A stretch of DNA of 35,425 bases, from NCBI GenBank assembly GCA_018436725.1, contig JAHDKT010000087.1, positions 1 through 35,425 on the forward strand, written 5' to 3'. Shown piece by piece: positions 23,981-29,876 of the stretch. The stretch comes from Synergistaceae bacterium. GTDB lineage: Bacteria; Synergistota; Synergistia; Synergistales; Aminobacteriaceae. Both the position numbers and the translations under genes were made by a program. The notes below the pieces were generated by a model that searched no databases, was not told the DNA's origin, and was given only the letters and a program-made list of their open reading frames with translations. How positions within the stretch are numbered: the stretch's first letter is position 1; each line of letters opens with the position of its first letter.

Positions 23981-24760
23981 ATGGAGATTCTTGCTTCTTA
24001 TACAGGGCTCGACTTGCCCGCGTGGTCGTGGGCGATCGTTCTGAGCGCCGGGGCCGGCATCGGCATCGCGAAAACGGCCGTCCCGGGCAGCGGCATCCTT
24101 GTGGTAACACTGATGGCGATCGCGCTCCCCTCCCGCCTCTCCGTGGGCGTGATGCTTCCGATGCTGATTTTCGGCGACCTCTTCGCCGTGGGAAAGTTCT
24201 GGATGCACACCGATACACGACGCCTTCTGACGCTGCTGCTTTGCGCTCTCCCGGGCCTGGGCGCGGGGTACACGGTGCTGCGCCATGCGAGCGACGACCA
24301 GCTCAGGCCCGTCATCGGAGGCGTGGTCCTCGCGATGCTCGTCCTGCACCAGGTCTCCCGCGTTCTGAAACAGCGGCGCGGGGCGGTCGCTGCGGCGGAC
24401 GGGAAAACATCCCCGCTGCTCACCGCCGTCTTCGGCTTCTTCGCAGGATTCGGAACGGGCATGGCGAACGCCTCCGGCCCTGTGATGAGCCTCTACCTGC
24501 TCATCGCGGGGCTGCCGAAACTGCCTTTTATCGCGGTCACCGCGTGGTTCTTTTTCATCATGAATTTGCTGAAGATACCGCTGTTCTTGAATTTGGGGCT
24601 CATCACCATGCAGAGCCTCAGGGTCAACCTGCTCGCTCTCCCCTCCATAGCGGCGGGAGCGTTGCTGGGCTATTGGATCGTGAAACGCATCCCCCAGGAG
24701 CGGTTCAACCAGATCGTCCTCGCGCTCGCCTTCGTCGCGGCGCTCCGTCTGCTGATGTAG
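23981..24760 (+). CDS. TauE/SafE family membrane transporter
   Basis: A 259-residue protein with about eight hydrophobic helices in two similar halves: SWAIVLSAGAGIGIAKTAVPGSGILVVTLMAIA near the start and LLTAVFGFFAGFGTGMANASGPVMSLYLLIAG in the middle. The G.AKTAVPG and NASGP motifs are typical of the TauE/SafE (DUF81) anion exporters for sulfonates or organic acids. The ATG at 23981 follows AAAGGTGG by 8 nt; an earlier GTG-type start would lie in the promoter. It is divergent from the pyroglutamate operon and ends 4 nt from the stop of the converging permease gene. Confidence 0.9.
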   Translation: MEILASYTGLDLPAWSWAIVLSAGAGIGIAKTAVPGSGILVVTLMAIALPSRLSVGVMLPMLIFGDLFAVGKFWMHTDTRRLLTLLLCALPGLGAGYTVLRHASDDQLRPVIGGVVLAMLVLHQVSRVLKQRRGAVAAADGKTSPLLTAVFGFFAGFGTGMANASGPVMSLYLLIAGLPKLPFIAVTAWFFFIMNLLKIPLFLNLGLITMQSLRVNLLALPSIAAGALLGYWIVKRIPQERFNQIVLALAFVAALRLLM

Positions 24761-24764
24761 GCCG

Positions 24765-25604
24765 TCAGCTTCGAGCGGACGCCGGAGGGGTGAAAAACTT
24801 CTCGTAGGCCACGACGACGCCCGTGGTCACCAGCGTGAGGGCGATGGCGAGAGCGTCGGCCTTGGCGATATCGGCGGAGAGTTCCGAGACGTGGGTGTAG
24901 ATGACCAGCGGCAGAATTTTGACGGCGATCCCCGTCAGCGCGAAGGCGGTGCCGAATGCGCCCATGCTCACCGCGAAGAGCAGCGAAGATCCGGCCAGAA
25001 TCGCCGGGGCGAGCATGGGGAGCAGCACCTTGCGCAGTATGGTCAGCGGTCCCGCCCCAAGGCTTGCCGCAGCCTCGACGAGGCTCCAGTTCGCGTTGCT
25101 CCACGCGGCCGTCATGGTCAGTATCATGCGGGGTATCAAAAAGTAGAGATAGGCGATGACGAGCCCGCGCCATGTGAAGAGAAACGCGGAGAACTCCAGC
25201 GGATCGACGCCGAAGAGTTCCTTCAGAACGAGCGTAATGAAACCGCTCGTCCCCAGAAGGACGATGAAGGCGAAACCGACCACCAGGCCGCTGAAGGTAA
25301 GAGGAACCGCGGTGATCGCCAGCAGGAGGCTCTTCGTCCTGCCGCCCGACTTGTAGACGAACCAGGAGAGCGGCAGCCCTATCGCCGTTCCCAGAAAGGC
25401 CGTGCTCGCGGAGAGCAGGAGGCTTGTTCCCAGCGACTCCCTGTAGAGCTTTCGGACGAAAATGCCGAGATAGTTGTCCAGGGAGAACCTCCCCTCGACG
25501 AAGAGGCTCTCCCAAAGAACAAGCGCCAGAGGCCAGAGCAGAAAGAGCCCCAGCAGAGCGACGAGAGGCAGAAGAAGAAGCCAGGTTCCGCTCCGGCGCT
25601 CCAT
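24765..25604 (-). CDS. ABC transporter permease (binding-protein-dependent type)
   Basis: A 279-residue permease with six predicted helices. The EAA-loop, which contacts the ATPase, is EAAASLGAGPLTILRKVLLP at about residues 185-205. The N-terminus (GTWLLLLPLVALLGLFLLWPLALVLWESL) is like PotB/FbpB halves. ATG 25604 lies 4 nt after the SBP stop, with GGGGAG 10 nt upstream. It is the last gene of a five-gene importer operon; the second permease is the first gene, an unusual separated order. Confidence 0.9.
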   Translation of the reverse strand: MERRSGTWLLLLPLVALLGLFLLWPLALVLWESLFVEGRFSLDNYLGIFVRKLYRESLGTSLLLSASTAFLGTAIGLPLSWFVYKSGGRTKSLLLAITAVPLTFSGLVVGFAFIVLLGTSGFITLVLKELFGVDPLEFSAFLFTWRGLVIAYLYFLIPRMILTMTAAWSNANWSLVEAAASLGAGPLTILRKVLLPMLAPAILAGSSLLFAVSMGAFGTAFALTGIAVKILPLVIYTHVSELSADIAKADALAIALTLVTTGVVVAYEKFFTPPASARS

Positions 25605-25608
25605 GACG

Positions 25609-26685
25609 TTAATTCTCCCCGAGGACCTTCGAGCCCCAGAGCGTGGCGGCATCCTTCTGCACAACCTGCGCCTTCACCCAGTCCACATCCTTGGCGCGGG
25701 CGTACTCTTCATCGGGAAGGAACTTGCCGGAAACTTCCTCGGGCATTGTAAAGCCGGGAAGGATGGGGCGGACGAACCCTTTCGCGAAGAGCCCCTGCCC
25801 TTCTTCGGAGAGGATGTAGTTCAGCCAGAGCTTTCCGGCGTTGGGGTTGGGGCCGCCCTTCACCAGGCTGATCGCGTACGGCGCGGTGATGGTTCCCTCC
25901 GCGGGGATGACGATGTCGATCGCGTCGCCGAGCCCGGCCATGTACTTGGCTCTGTAGGCGTTCATATCGTAGGTGATCCAGACGGGGATCTCGCCCTTCA
26001 GAAACTTGTCGAACTCCGTGGTCTTCTCGATCATGCGGACGTTGCCCGACTTCTGCAGAGCGGCGAGATAGTCCACGCCCTTGTCCAGATGATCGAGATC
26101 GCCGCCGTGCGCGTAGCTCGTGGCGATGACGATGGCGTACCCGATGCCCGTGGTGCGCGGGTCGAGATAAACGATGGACTTGGAGTATTTTGAGTCGAGC
26201 AGGTTCTGCCACCCCTTGGGGGTCTCCTTCACGAGGTTCTTATTGATTACGAACACGACCGTCGCCTTGTGGATGGAGAACCAGTGCCCCTCCGGATCCT
26301 TCAGCTCTTCGGGGATGCGGTCGAAGTTCGTCGGCGTGAACGCCTCGGTGACCCCTTTCTGTTTAGCGGCCTCTCCGAAGGGCATGAAGTAGTAGGCGGT
26401 GTCGCCCTGGGGGTTGTTCCGCTCTTTGTCGAGGCGCACCACGGTCGCGCCGCTGCCCAGATCGTTCCATGCAAGCTCGATGCCGTACCGCTTCTGGAAA
26501 CCGTCGAAAAGCGCCTGCCAGTTGGCCCATGTCGGCCCCGTGTCGTAGCTGTTCAGCCCTTGTTCTTTCTTCGCCGCCTCATGAAGCTCCGTCTCGCCCG
26601 GATACAGCTCCGCGGCGAGCCCCGCGCCCGTCAGAAGCGCAATCGCAAGCAACGCAAGAATTCCCCTTACCGCGAACTTTTTCAT
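25609..26685 (-). CDS. ABC transporter solute-binding protein (family 1/8, FbpA-PotD-like)
   Basis: A 358-residue periplasmic protein with a signal peptide (AVRGILALLAIALLTGAGLAAE). The mature protein has the bilobal pattern of family 1/8 binding proteins: LFDGFQKRYGIELAW, ATVVRLDKERNNPQGDTAYYF, KATVVFVINKNLV, WQNLLDSKYSKSIVYLDPRTTGIGYAIV and ITYDMNAYRAKYM. AGGAGG is about 9 nt upstream of the ATG. Relatives carry iron, polyamines, thiamine or aminoethylphosphonate; no iron-binding Tyr pair is obvious. The substrate is therefore open. Confidence 0.88.
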   Translation of the reverse strand: MKKFAVRGILALLAIALLTGAGLAAELYPGETELHEAAKKEQGLNSYDTGPTWANWQALFDGFQKRYGIELAWNDLGSGATVVRLDKERNNPQGDTAYYFMPFGEAAKQKGVTEAFTPTNFDRIPEELKDPEGHWFSIHKATVVFVINKNLVKETPKGWQNLLDSKYSKSIVYLDPRTTGIGYAIVIATSYAHGGDLDHLDKGVDYLAALQKSGNVRMIEKTTEFDKFLKGEIPVWITYDMNAYRAKYMAGLGDAIDIVIPAEGTITAPYAISLVKGGPNPNAGKLWLNYILSEEGQGLFAKGFVRPILPGFTMPEEVSGKFLPDEEYARAKDVDWVKAQVVQKDAATLWGSKVLGEN

Positions 26686-26732
26686 CGTTCTTCCCTCCTG
26701 AAAATAGATTTCGGAACTCTTTACATAGTATC

Positions 26733-26755
26733 GGGGCGGGAACGCGCTCCGCCCC
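26733..26755 (-). other. Hairpin between the ATPase and binding-protein genes
   Basis: GGGGCGG (26733-26739) pairs with CCGCCCC (26749-26755). No T-tract follows on the minus strand. It may separate or stabilise the binding-protein part of the transcript. Confidence 0.45.
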
Positions 26756-26761
26756 GGAGTT

Positions 26762-27817
26762 TTATCTCCCTCTCACGGGACGGGCGTCGCGCGGAGAGAA
26801 TGTCAGGACGATCTCCTCGTCGACGGCGGGCGGCGCAATCTCCGTATTCAGTAAATCCACGAGCAGGCGCTCCCCTTCGACGTCGACGGCGAGGCGAAGC
26901 AGCGGTCCCAGGAAGACGCGCCCGAGCACCCTGCCCGAGAGCGCCGTCCCCTCGGGGGCGCTTCCGGCGGCGGAGACGATTCGTAACCTCTCCGGACGGA
27001 TCATCAGGCTGCACGCTCCGGGAGACAGCTCCCCCCTGTCGACTTCGAACACCCGTTCACGCCATTTGAAGCGCCCTTCGCCGAGATACTCTCCCGGAAT
27101 CAGGTTGTTCACACCCACGAAATCGGCCACGAAGAGGCTGGAAGGGCGAAGATAGACGTCGCCCGGCGCGCCGACCTGCTCGATGCGCCCCTCGTGCATC
27201 AGGGCCACGCGGTCGGAGATGGAGAGGGCCTCCTCCTGATCGTGCGTGACATAAATCGTGGTAATGCCGCTCTCCCGCTGTATCTTCTTGATCTCGAAGC
27301 GAAGGGAGTTTCGCACCTTGGCGTCGAGCGCCGAGAGCGGTTCGTCGAGAAGCAGCACCCTGGGCTGAATCGCCAGAGCGCGGGCAAGAGCGACCCGCTG
27401 CTGCTGCCCTCCCGAAAGCTCCCTCGGATAGGCTGCCGCGCGCGCGGCGAGGCCGACCATCTCGAGGAGACTTTCGACCCTGGCGCGGAGCGTCTCCTCC
27501 GGCATTCTTCTGGTCCGCAAACCGAAGGCGACGTTTTCGAAGGCGGTGAGATTGGGAAAGAGCGCGTAGTTCTGAAAGACGATGCCTACCTGCCGTTGCC
27601 GCACCCCGACGGACGTCATCGACTCGCCGCCGAGGAAGACCTCGCCCTCGTCCGGGGAGAGGAAGCCCGCGACGAGGCGCAGCGTCGTCGTCTTGCCGCA
27701 CCCCGACGGGCCCACGAGCGAGAGAAACTCCCCCGGAGCGACCTCCAGCGAGACGTTCCGGACGGCGTGCTGCTTTCCGAAGCGCTTGCTCACCGAGCGG
27801 AGTTCAACGCCCGCCAT
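26762..27817 (-). CDS. ABC transporter ATP-binding protein (PotA/FbpC-like)
   Basis: A 351-residue ATPase with Walker A GPSGCGKT (36-43), Q-loop FQNYALFP, signature LSGGQQQR, Walker B LLLDEPLSALD and H-loop THDQEEA. A C-terminal regulatory TOBE-type part follows (FVADFVGVNNLIPGEY... SLMIRPERLRI). It powers the importer with the two permeases of this operon. The ATG at 27817 overlaps the end of the TIGR00725 gene by 14 nt and has AGAGAGG about 7 nt upstream. The frame runs further upstream without ribosome-binding site. Confidence 0.94.
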   Translation of the reverse strand: MAGVELRSVSKRFGKQHAVRNVSLEVAPGEFLSLVGPSGCGKTTTLRLVAGFLSPDEGEVFLGGESMTSVGVRQRQVGIVFQNYALFPNLTAFENVAFGLRTRRMPEETLRARVESLLEMVGLAARAAAYPRELSGGQQQRVALARALAIQPRVLLLDEPLSALDAKVRNSLRFEIKKIQRESGITTIYVTHDQEEALSISDRVALMHEGRIEQVGAPGDVYLRPSSLFVADFVGVNNLIPGEYLGEGRFKWRERVFEVDRGELSPGACSLMIRPERLRIVSAAGSAPEGTALSGRVLGRVFLGPLLRLAVDVEGERLLVDLLNTEIAPPAVDEEIVLTFSPRDARPVRGR

Positions 27818-28298
27818 CGCGGTTCCTCTCTGCGCTTCGGAGAGCGAGTTCCACGGCCTCGTAAGGGGTCGAGGCGCGCAGCAACGGTATTTCGGCATCC
27901 GGACTTTCCCGCACCTCCCATGTACCCAGCGCGACGACCGTCTTTCCCAGTTTGAGAGCGAACCCTATCTCCGACAGCGTGCCGAACGCGCCCCCGATGG
28001 AGACGATCGCTTCTCCCGCCGAGACGACGGCGACGTTGCGCACCTCGCCGAGCCCCGTTGAAAGCGGAATGGTCACATACGGGTTGGCGTCCTCGACGCC
28101 CCCCGGCAACAGTCCGACCGATACGCCCCCCTCTTCCGAGACTCCCCGGCAGACGCCCTCCATGACGCCGCCTCTGCCGCCGCAGACCACGACGCATCCT
28201 GCGCCCGCCAGAAGTCTCCCGACTTCGCGCGCCGTTTCGTACTGTTCGGGCGACGCCGTCGACGTACCGATGACGGAGATGATAGTCTGTCGTTCCAT
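27804..28298 (-). CDS. TIGR00725-type Rossmann protein (LOG/Moco-carrier superfamily)
   Basis: A 164-residue protein with ISVIGTSTAS at the start, CGGRGGVMEGVCRGVSEEGG, DANPYVTIPLSTGLGEVRNVAVVSAGEAIVSIGGAFGTLSEI and GKTVVALGTWE. GGAFGTLSE corresponds to the PGGxGTxxE motif of LOG-like proteins. The same superfamily includes cytokinin riboside phosphoribohydrolases and the algal molybdenum-cofactor carrier. AAGGAG lies 8 nt before the ATG. It is embedded between a permease and the ATPase of one ABC operon, with 14-nt overlap to the ATPase. Its role there is unknown. Confidence 0.85.
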   Translation of the reverse strand: MERQTIISVIGTSTASPEQYETAREVGRLLAGAGCVVVCGGRGGVMEGVCRGVSEEGGVSVGLLPGGVEDANPYVTIPLSTGLGEVRNVAVVSAGEAIVSIGGAFGTLSEIGFALKLGKTVVALGTWEVRESPDAEIPLLRASTPYEAVELALRSAERNRDGGR

Positions 28299-28322
28299 GC
28301 TCCACGCTCCTTTTTCGTACGC

Positions 28323-29144
28323 TCAGCCGTCCAGGACGAACCGCGCCCGTCCGGCGCCGAACCATCGACCGAGGGAGATGACGGCCCCCAGGCTCAGAAT
28401 GCCGAAGAGGACGAGCAGCGTCGTCGCCGCGCAGGCGAAGCCGGTGCTCACGTAAAATGCCTGATAGAGGACCACGGGATAGGTCTGGCTTGTCGACCCC
28501 GTCACCATGACGGCCAGCTGAAACTCCCCGAGGGACATCGCGAAGGTCATGATCGCGCCGGAGAAGAGCCCGGGCAGGAGGTTGGGGACGAGCACCCTCG
28601 TCGCAAGAAAAAGGGGCGAAGCGCCGAGAGAGATGCCGGCCTCCTCCAGCGTGTTCCAGTCGAGCATCTCCATGTTGGCCATGAGCGGGCGGAGCATGAA
28701 GGGCAGGGTGTAGACGAGATGCGCTCCGAGGAGAAGCTGCCACGTCCCCACCAGGGAGAACGAAGTCCAGTTGAACGCCTGCACGAGACCGAGCCCCATG
28801 ACGACGGGAGGAATTGCTATCGGGAGCAGGATGACGAAATCGAAGACGCGGCGCAGCCACCGCACCCGAAGAACGGAGACCGCGTACACTGAAAGAACGC
28901 CGACAAAGGCGTTGATTACAACCGCAAGCGAGGCCACGAGAAGACTCATCCCCATCGCCCGGACGTACATCCTCTTCGAAAAGAGATCCGCGTACCATGA
29001 AAGAGTAAACCCGGTCGGGAAGAGGGTGCCGAACCACTTCTCCCCGAAGGATCCCATCACTATAAGCACTATCGGCGCGAGAACGAACGAGAACCAAGCG
29101 ACTCCCGCCGAAAAGCGGACTGCCCGTCGCAGCAGAATGTCCAC
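28323..29144 (-). CDS. ABC transporter permease (PotC/FbpB-like), uncertain start
   Basis: Up to 273 residues with six helices and an EAA-loop at EEAGISLGASPLFLATRVLVP. It is the first gene of the importer operon, preceded by an extended -10 promoter. The GTG at 29144 overlaps the AGGAGG (29149-29144), so it is too close to act as a start. ATT (29138, 5-nt spacing) or CTG (29135, 8-nt spacing) fit the site better, and no ATG, GTG or TTG is suitably placed. The product from CTG would begin LLRRAVRFSAGVAWFSF. Confidence 0.87.
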   Translation of the reverse strand: MDILLRRAVRFSAGVAWFSFVLAPIVLIVMGSFGEKWFGTLFPTGFTLSWYADLFSKRMYVRAMGMSLLVASLAVVINAFVGVLSVYAVSVLRVRWLRRVFDFVILLPIAIPPVVMGLGLVQAFNWTSFSLVGTWQLLLGAHLVYTLPFMLRPLMANMEMLDWNTLEEAGISLGASPLFLATRVLVPNLLPGLFSGAIMTFAMSLGEFQLAVMVTGSTSQTYPVVLYQAFYVSTGFACAATTLLVLFGILSLGAVISLGRWFGAGRARFVLDG

Positions 29145-29167
29145 CTCCTGTAAGCCCTTTGCGCCGT

Positions 29168-29176
29168 ATTGTATCA
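29168..29176 (-). promoter_or_regulatory. Extended -10 promoter of the ABC operon
   Basis: The minus strand reads TGATACAAT (29176-29168), identical to the promoter at 3133-3125. The start would be near 29161, leaving a leader of only about 20 nt. Confidence 0.6.
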
Positions 29177-29389
29177 GAAAAATGTAACGAATGTGTAGCG
29201 AGAAACCTCCTCTACTGGAGCCCTTTAGCGCTTAGAAAGAAGCGCTCCTCGACTATGACGGCGAATTTCCGAGAGGGGCGCATACATAAAGCTGAATATC
29301 CGTTATCGCTCAAAAGTCTCCGAGAGGTCGAACCGAAAAGGCTGTTTATTGCATCGATTTTTCTTTTCTTTCGAAACGCCCGCGAATAA

Positions 29390-29404
29390 TGCAACAAGGT
29401 TGCA
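29390..29404. promoter_or_regulatory. Palindromic operator-like site upstream of the Mo-hydroxylase promoter
   Basis: TGCAAC-AAG-GTTGCA, a perfect 6-bp inverted repeat, about 40 nt upstream of the -35 at 29442. The whole gap 29180-29440 is A+T-rich with no gene visible. Confidence 0.35.
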
Positions 29405-29441
29405 AAATCATAACATTTTCCGCAAAAACTCCTTTTTCCTG

Positions 29442-29470
29442 TTGCCCTTGAATTTGTGATGCTTTATAAT
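29442..29470 (+). promoter_or_regulatory. Promoter of the aldehyde oxidoreductase operon
   Basis: TTGCCC (29442-29447), 17-nt spacer, TATAAT (29465-29470). The transcript would begin near 29477 and carry a 400-nt leader before the ATG. Confidence 0.65.
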
Positions 29471-29491
29471 GAGTTGCGAAGGCAAACTTTT

Positions 29492-29625
29492 CAAAAAAAG
29501 ACGACTGTTTAAGTCGAGATACGACCTCCGAGTCGCAGCGCCTACAGGAAGAATCCCATGGACTGCGACCGTTAGGGTGCATCTGGAAACGGGTGCGCCT
29601 CCCTTTGGCAAGGAGGAACTCTACA
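29492..29625 (+). ncRNA. Riboswitch-like leader RNA, candidate Moco motif
   Basis: Paired elements: CGACT/AGTCG (29492-29506), GTCGCAG/CTGCGAC (29532-29538, 29563-29569), and a three-way junction closed by TAGGG/CTCTA (29573-29577, 29619-29623) holding GCATC/GGTGC (29579-29583, 29592-29596) and CCTCC/GGAGG (29598-29602, 29612-29616). The segments CTCCGAG and GCCTCC...GGAGGAAC resemble the molybdenum-cofactor (Moco) RNA motif as I remember it. An intrinsic terminator follows, and the first gene is a molybdopterin enzyme. The family name is inference; the structure is visible. Confidence 0.5.
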
Positions 29626-29635
29626 AAACGGCATG

Positions 29636-29668
29636 CGCCGTCCTCTTTGCATGGAGGACGGCGTTTTT
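29636..29668 (+). terminator. Leader terminator 1 (riboswitch expression platform)
   Basis: Perfect 10-bp stem CGCCGTCCTC/GAGGACGGCG (29636-29645, 29654-29663) and TTTTT at 29664-29668. It is more than 200 nt ahead of the coding start, so it can only act as an attenuator for the downstream operon. Its left arm is preceded by ACGGCATG, which can pair with the GCCGT of the stem (ACGGC/GCCGT), a possible anti-terminator. Confidence 0.85.
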
Positions 29669-29731
29669 GTATTCTTGTTTCATAACGTATCGATGGAAGG
29701 AGGAGTGCTTCGGCGACGGTACTGCGTTCTC

Positions 29732-29771
29732 CTCTTCACCGAGGGAAACCGGCGGAAGAGCGTGTTTTTTT
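29732..29771 (+). terminator. Leader terminator 2
   Basis: CTCTTC/GAAGAG (29732-29737, 29755-29760) with an internal CCG/CGG extension, then CGTG and seven T (29765-29771). It lies after a good Shine-Dalgarno-like GGAAGGAGG (29697-29702) that serves no convincing start; a 26-codon frame (29693-29773) runs through it. Confidence 0.5.
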
Positions 29772-29780
29772 AACGGAGAA

Positions 29781-29839
29781 GGACGGCGGCCTCCGGGCTA
29801 CGTCGCCTGGCAGCGTTCCGGTCCGCGGCGCCGCCGTCC
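29781..29839 (+). other. 10-bp long-range inverted repeat just before the coding start
   Basis: GGACGGCGGC (29781-29790) and GCCGCCGTCC (29830-29839) are exact complements around 39 nt. The left arm also resembles the GGACGGCG arm of leader terminator 1, so alternative pairings with the terminator are possible. Confidence 0.45.
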
Positions 29840-29876
29840 CGACCCCTGCCGAAATTCGGAAGGAGCTGGAAAGAGG

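Noticed and set aside
29693..29773. 26-codon leader peptide before the Mo enzyme
   Set aside because: Its GGAAGGAGG lies inside the reading frame instead of before the ATG, and no run of regulatory codons is present.
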